This document shows, piece after piece, positions 58,101 to 64,000 of a stretch of DNA of 64,000 nt. Origin of the DNA: Brugia malayi (taxonomy: Eukaryota; Nematoda; Chromadorea; Rhabditida; Onchocercidae); NCBI RefSeq assembly GCF_000002995.4, contig NW_025062479.1, positions 3,901,221 through 3,965,220 of the forward strand, read 5' to 3'. Positions within the stretch are counted from its first letter, which is position 1. Every line of letters starts with the position of its first letter. The notes under the pieces are model-generated. The model was not told the origin of the DNA and did not search any database. It worked only from the letters and a program-made list of their open reading frames with translations. A program made the translations under genes and the position numbers.

Positions 58101-61100
58101 CGACGGAGAAACTACTGACGGCGGTGTCGAAGAAACATGAGAGATGATTGGCAGAGAACATGAAGATGCTAAAGTGCAGTCTGACTCCACTAAAAGATTT
58201 CGCTCAGGTAAATAAATAACGAGAGTTTCCAAAATCACAAGCTTCATTAAAAAGCATAAGAACCTGTTGACGATGACGATATTGCATCCTTCTGTGTATG
58301 CTGTGATCTTTTGCTTATAGAGGGAGATTGAGACAACCGCTGCTTAACGTTATCCTAAAACTGGAAATTTTTCTAATTGAAAAATACTAAACACTACGAA
58401 TCCATACAAAACAAACTTTGTTACAAGAATATTTCAAACCTGACTACAAAGGAAATGATGGATGCGGGATTCGGTAGTTTCAGGACTCGGAAGATGATCA
58501 AGTTCAGAATGTCCATTATCAGTATTTGCTTCATTTTCATTTTCTCCTGTTATGCTTTCAGCACAACTCGCCGATGCAGTCTAAAGTTACTAGATGTTAA
58601 TGCAAAGGAAGTTTTGAAAAAAAAGAAACTAAAAAAAAAAAAAAAAACTATGATGCAAATTTTGGAAATATCTCGCACTCATTAAAAATTACCTTCACTG
58701 AACAACCTGAATTAAAAATAGCCGTAACAGGGTTATGATCCAAAAAATAATCGTCATTCAAGAGACGTGAATGTCTTCTCCGTTTAGTCTAAAATAAGAA
58801 TCATTTTACAATCCTGACTGAATTTTCTGCATTTACTGCTTACAAAGGATAATATAATCAAAAAAAAATGTTTTCAGACGTCCTAAAATTGAAACCTGGT
58901 TTAAACATAGTGGTGCGTAATTGATAATGATTTTTCAATACAATTTAGAAGGATCAGTTGCATTCTTAAACTTACTTCCTCCATAAAATACCTTTCCGGA
59001 GAATTTTGCACTGACAGAATGCTGGCTGAAGCTGACATAGAAACCTCTTCAGGGAGTGCTAGTGGTGCACGGCCTTGATTTAACGAAACTGTCCCAGATG
59101 GAACACTACTGCTTTGTTCTCCAGGGGACAATGCTAAAAATCACACCATTCGACGTAATTTTTTTACATCGCATGATACAACTTCCTGATAAAATAAGAT
59201 TTGCATATAGAATTCTTGATGATTAAAGGAATAAATAAACTAACCTAGTTTCATTTTAATTGGTTAAAACTTCAAAAATGAACAGCTGTCCTCAAACAAA
59301 AGAATAAAAAAAAAAAAAAAGCATACAACGTTCGAGAGTTGAGCAAGCGAAAGTGATGATGGATGCTGGACTTTCCGTTCTGAGTGAAGAAGAGCTTGGT
59401 GGGCGATACTTAACGCGACCACTGTTCTTAATTGTACTAGCTTCATGTACTTTACTTTTCCGGGGAGTCGGTTCGGGCTTCAATGTTTTTTCTAGCACGG
59501 ACAAACGTTGACGGTTGGGTTTCACTGAAAGTAACTAATGATGAATTACAGTTTTAATGATTTTTAATAAAACGTAGACTTCTAAAATTAATTATACATG
59601 GATGGTAAAAATATTAAATATGTCTTACCAGGTGGAATAGTCTGTATATCATCACTTCTAATACTACAAGAAGGTGCATCAACATTTTCACAACCAGATT
59701 TATGTATGGATTTCAATTCGCAGAAATGCTGCCAACATCGATGTCCTGAGCATAGATTTCTGAATCAATCTTTGAACACAATATTAGATCAACACAGGAT
59801 ACATTTCTCCTTTCTATCCAAGAACCATTGGTGCGCTGTGAGGGGATATAAGAAATCATTGCATATTAGCGTTAAATTCTTGCTTCGAAAAATTCGTGAA
59901 ATACGAAAAAATACAAGATGCTGAAGATTACCAGGTGGTGGAGCATTATCATAAACAACAAGATTTTGTGGTACATTGTCATAACCTAGAAGGGGATGTC
60001 GTGGACTTATCACATTGTCATATGGACCAGCACGCTGTGATCGCCAAGCATCATACGAAAGTGGAGATGGACACATTACTACTGAATCTGAAACAAAACA
60101 ATCTTCGTAAGGAACTGCAGAAGCAAAAGATTACCATACTCAGAAAAGTGAGGAAAGAGGCTAAGATATTCCACCAAAACTAATTAGCCGATATAGCTAC
60201 ATTTAAATCATTTTTTCACATAATTTCAGTACAAAATTTGTTCCTTCCAGTGTACCGGGAAAAAACTACTATTTCTAATCCAAAATATTTTTTTTACGTT
60301 TTGGTTCTCCAACTGCTACCATTTTTTTTACCTGAATTAAGTGATGTTCGAACTCCCATTCTTGGTAAAAGAATACCATTTTTTTGATTTTTTTGAAGTG
60401 TATGTCGATACCTATGATTCGGCACTATGACAGTAAACCGAGGTACGCGATTTTCTACACCAAAATCTTCAACTTGACTATGTGATGGTTGTGAACTGAA
60501 ATACACTTTGTAGAATACAAGCAAACAAGCATAAAAAGTATACACATCATGTAAATACACGGGACCCGAACAAAAATATTTTAAGAGAAAAAAGCCTTAC
60601 CCAGACTCACTCCCAGATGATTCTACGTGGACGGCTGATAAAGGAAGGATTGAAATATCATCCTGATTGTTTTCGACATTAACTAATGTAACCATATTAG
60701 TCTGAAAAATGGTTACAGAATTGTAAATTTTCGGTCCAAGAATATATTTTAAAAAACGGTGAAGAAAAAACCAAGCTAACATACTAAACAAATTAATAAA
60801 AAATATTTCATAACATTAAAAAAATACCACTATCGGTGGTGGTGGACAACACGTGGAAATGTCCAAAGTAGCATCAGGCCCATAACTTGAACTATGCTGC
60901 ACTTGATTCCGAGATGATTGAAGCCTAGCTGAAGCAGAGGAATATATTTTTTGGAAAAAGATCTTGGCTTGAGAAAAATCATTTGCCATCTCAGTTTTAC
61001 TTCCAAACATTTCTAAGCACCTGTAGACAATCTCGGTATCGGTTTCCATATAACGTCTTTCGGGTTGGCGCCATATTTCGAACAGAAGGGTAAATTCAAG

Positions 61101-63064
61101 TAAATTGAATGATTCGCTGCACTGATTCTGTCACTTGGACGATCCTTATATTTCTGTATGTAAGCTATAAAAAACAGCAGCAAATATTAGTTTAATAAGT
61201 CATAGAAAAGCACCTAGAAAACATAGAACTAAACCTTCAATGAGCTTTCGACATTCTGACCATCCTTCTCGGCTCTGTATCACCTGCGTAAGATCTGAAG
61301 CTTTTTCATTTTCATGCTCTGCTAAAGTTTCCAATACAGTACGTCCTTGTCCATCACGGGTATCAACATTGATGCCTACATCCAAAAAAATTGTAAAATA
61401 GATGAAATTATTACCATTATTTGAATAAATTTTATTCCACAAAGAGCACCAAAAAAACTAGAATTATTTCCATCTAAAAGCCTTCAAAAAAAAAAAGAAA
61501 AAACGATATATGATTAACCTTGTTCAAGAAGCAATTTAACAGCTTCAACTTTCCCAAACAATGCAGCAACATGTAATGCACTACCTTCTTCGGTAACATA
61601 GTCAAGATCGAAACCGGAATGACACAATATTTGAAGACAATCAATGTGACCATGACGAGCAGCCGCATGTAATGGATACACCACTTGAGCTAAATGTCGT
61701 GACTTTCCTGGATCTGTGGTAATGCACTCTGATGCACTCTAAAGAGAATTCACTTAAAACAACCAAAACTTGTTAGTGAACATAAGTTATAGTAATACCT
61801 GCAGTGCTAATTCCGGACAATTACAGATGAGTAACCGACATACATTAGCTTTGCCAAATCGTGCAGCTACATCTAAAGCTGTTTCAGCACGTGCGTTCCT
61901 CATCCTGGCGTCTGCATGGTTCTGCAAAGTGTCGTTATAATATAGGCCTTTACTTCACTTAATTTTCAACAAGAATTTTAGAACTTAAAAGAAGAAACAC
62001 TTATTATAATCCTTCAATGTAAACTAATGAACTTCAAACTGAAACACACAGCAAGCAAAACAGCGACGACTTTGCCATGACCATGTTGTGCAGATAGATG
62101 CAGAGGTGATTCTTTGGCATTGTTTACTGCATCAACAGTATTCGGTTGAGCATTAATTAAAGTCTGGAATATATATAAATCCAAGTTTAAATTTTATGGG
62201 ACTAACAAAACTTCCAAATGCCTAACAAATTACAATACCATTAATGCTGATTACCTTTATAACTTCAACGTGACCATTCCATGCTGCTAAATGTATTGGA
62301 AAACATCCACGCCGATCTTTTATTCGTGCCATTTGCGAATCAACATTCAGCAAAATTTTGACTACCTTGAAAAAATTAAATTCGCAAAAGACATGACTGT
62401 AGTGAATTGCGGTTACATACAAGGAATGAAGAAATGGATTAGTTGTACCTCTTTATGACCTAGTAAAGCGGCAAGATGTAGCACCGTATAACCATTCGAT
62501 GGATCCACAATCGAACATAACCATGCTGAATGTGATGTCGATGTACGCAAAAAGCTATAATATTTTTGAGGATTTATTACTACGTTTGCAACCTTTTATT
62601 GTCGAATCTTTCCTTTACAATATACTTTTTTCGATTTTATGGAATCAGCAATAAGATTCCCAACCATATTACAAGATCATCACTGAACTACAACAGCTGA
62701 AAATCTGTTTTAAAAAATTTAAGAAAAAAAAAAAAGATTACTTCAGTGGCGTTCGTGGACGTCTGTTGCGTCTGCTTAACAGCCATGTCTGCACCTTTTG
62801 CGCATCTCCACGTCTCACCGCTTCAAAAAGTTCCTACAAAAATTATCCAATTATCCAATCAAAAATAATGATACCCGCTGTGCGTTTCTTCATATTTGAA
62901 TATTTAAATGTATAGCTGAAACTTCCGAGAGAAAGAGAGAGAAATGGAACTACGTTGTTTTTCAATTTCGCTAGTAAAATTGCTGTACACAATTCTTTCA
63001 TCATGTTTTCTTTAATGAAAAAGCAACGTACCTGTTGAACAGAGTTAAGTTCTTTTGGTCCCAT
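55155..63064 (-). CDS. ANKS1/Odin-type adaptor: ankyrin, two SAM domains, PTB
   Basis: Thirty-one exons, 1324 aa: 63064-63032, 62833-62742, 62554-62449, 62365-62255, 62163-62050, 61921-61799, 61738-61519, 61375-61235, 61164-61021, 60928-60828, 60701-60601, 60495-60332, 60087-59932, 59745-59629, 59524-59327, 59133-58976, 58788-58693, 58580-58440, 58354-58264, 58189-58069, 58002-57920, 57796-57657, 57505-57299, 56943-56827, 56707-56596, 56512-56382, 56296-56157, 56035-55840, 55743-55657, 55568-55437, 55256-55155. Ankyrin repeats fill about residues 12-300 (GYTVLHLAALLGHKE, then GCFPIHLAAWNGHVEVIK). SAM1 is about 990-1060 (NAVAEWLNVCVGIP). SAM2 is about 1065-1135 (YVSDWLHSLDLEDYLGHF, then LGHQKRIL). 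The PTB is about 1165-1315 (YSAHYLGSMEI, KVPHVLLEISVSGVRVLDA, FAYISQDGDRHFCHVF, IIVTLGQAFEVCY). In mammals such proteins are adaptors downstream of Eph and EGF receptors. The disordered middle carries three YDN motifs. The junction 61021/60928 is the least certain. Confidence 0.93.
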
Positions 63065-64000
63065 CGTTGCATGACGATAGAACTCCCGAGAACTATCAGA
63101 AAAATATACTTTTATGACACACTGATTCCATTCTCAAAATATGTAAATTTAAAAAAAAATATGGACAAAAAATTCCCAATTTCACAACGCATCTACTAGC
63201 TCTGATTTATACAAATATTTATATTTAGTTGTGAAACAAAATCTCATTAATCCATCAGCAGCTAAATTCTGTCGATAAAGCACATTTTCAAGGACTCGTG
63301 AAAGGAATATCAGTATCAAGAACAAAAAGATAAAACAGGAAAGTTAAAAAGCAATTTTAAATGAAATATAAATTACACAGGGGAAATAATATTGAGATAT
63401 TGGAAGCATTGTTTGTGATAAAAAACTTGAATAAAACAACGTCTTCCCCGTAGTAGACTGCATAGTTGTGTCTCTTAATCGAATGAAATGAAGATCTCCA
63501 GGAAGTGATCTCAGATCTCAGTCTAGAATCCAGAAACTCATTTTTTTCAATAAGGAAGTTAACAAGTAAAAAGAGCTAAGAAATGTACTGAGATTATGAC
63601 GCGATGTGTGATCAGCCTTATTATCCGGTGGTTTCAAACAATTTTTGAACACCACTGGAAAAACACTAGGTGAAAATAAAACTGTAGAGTTGTGAGCGGG
63701 GATTTCAATGGCCTGAAATGACCCGAAGGAAAAAAACACTTCCGCTTGATCTACCCGAAAATAGGGGGAGGGAGAGAGAAGGTATGTAAAATAGGGGATA
63801 TGAAATTAGGGATATGAGTATAGAGGGATCGAGGAAGAATAAAGCAAGATAATTCAAGAAGCAAGAGATAGGCGAAGGAAAGATTGAGGGCAGTCTACGT
63901 TCGGCGCATTTAAAAATAAAACAAACACTCAAGTACTAAGAAATAATCGATCCTGTAGCAGTGGAAAAAAGGAATTATTTTTATGTCAGCATAAAAAGTA
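63065..64000. other. Upstream region of the ANKS1-type gene
   Basis: No coding exon seen. It holds AT-rich DNA and a purine-rich GGGAGGGAGAGAG tract near 63765-63780. On the minus strand an out-of-frame ATG lies 8 bases upstream of the chosen start, which is a caution about the exact 5' end. The promoter may lie here. Confidence 0.4.

Overview
The window looks like nuclear DNA of a nematode, most likely a filarial (spirurid) worm. By eye it is strongly AT-rich with long A and T tracts. Genes are split into many short exons by GT-AG introns with short T-rich acceptors. Good splice acceptors lie 14-40 bases before most inferred start codons, as expected for spliced-leader trans-splicing. The proteins are animal orthologs, one gene resembles a nematode-restricted secreted family, and a decayed BEL/Pao retrotransposon is present. 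Species assignment is inference. No rRNA, tRNA, CRISPR or bacterial-style operon was found.

Layout. 1-4094: no recognisable gene, one TA/TG microsatellite. 4095-15736, minus strand: in order of transcription, a PH-domain/actin-related fusion protein (15284 to 10375), a ZNF330/NOA36 zinc-finger protein (9570 to 7321) and a 5'-incomplete gene resembling SXP/RAL-2 (DUF148) proteins (6093 to 4095). 15737-30095: a gene-poor stretch of about 14 kb with an orphan exon-like segment and a GC-richer island. 30111-46363, plus strand: pantothenate kinase, a GPAT3/4-type glycerol-3-phosphate acyltransferase and a RAF (lin-45-like) kinase. 48929-51000: remains of a BEL/Pao element. 55155-63064, minus strand: a 31-exon ANKS1/Odin-type adaptor (ankyrin repeats, two SAM domains, PTB).

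Every main gene model was built by hand from splice sites, reading phase and family homology. Within each model the reading phase is consistent across all junctions, giving predicted proteins of 598 aa (PH-actin), 322 aa (ZNF330), 461 aa (PanK), 585 aa (GPAT), 753 aa (RAF) and 1324 aa (ANKS1). The weak points are the 5' end of the SXP-like gene, the 5' end of the PH-actin gene, and one junction of ANKS1 near 60.9-61.1 kb.

Functional links. RAF and the ANKS1-type adaptor converge on each other and both belong to receptor tyrosine kinase/Ras signalling. The adaptor carries three Tyr-Asp-Asn motifs of the kind bound by GRB2-type SH2 domains. Pantothenate kinase (CoA synthesis) lies upstream of an acyl-CoA-using acyltransferase. 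Both pairings are inferences and need not mean co-regulation.

The most unusual items are the PH-actin fusion with an altered nucleotide-site signature, a GPAT intron holding a hairpin made from a sense and an antisense copy of the preceding exon's 5' splice site, scrambled copies of pantothenate kinase exon pieces just past that gene, and the YDN-repeat segment of the adaptor.
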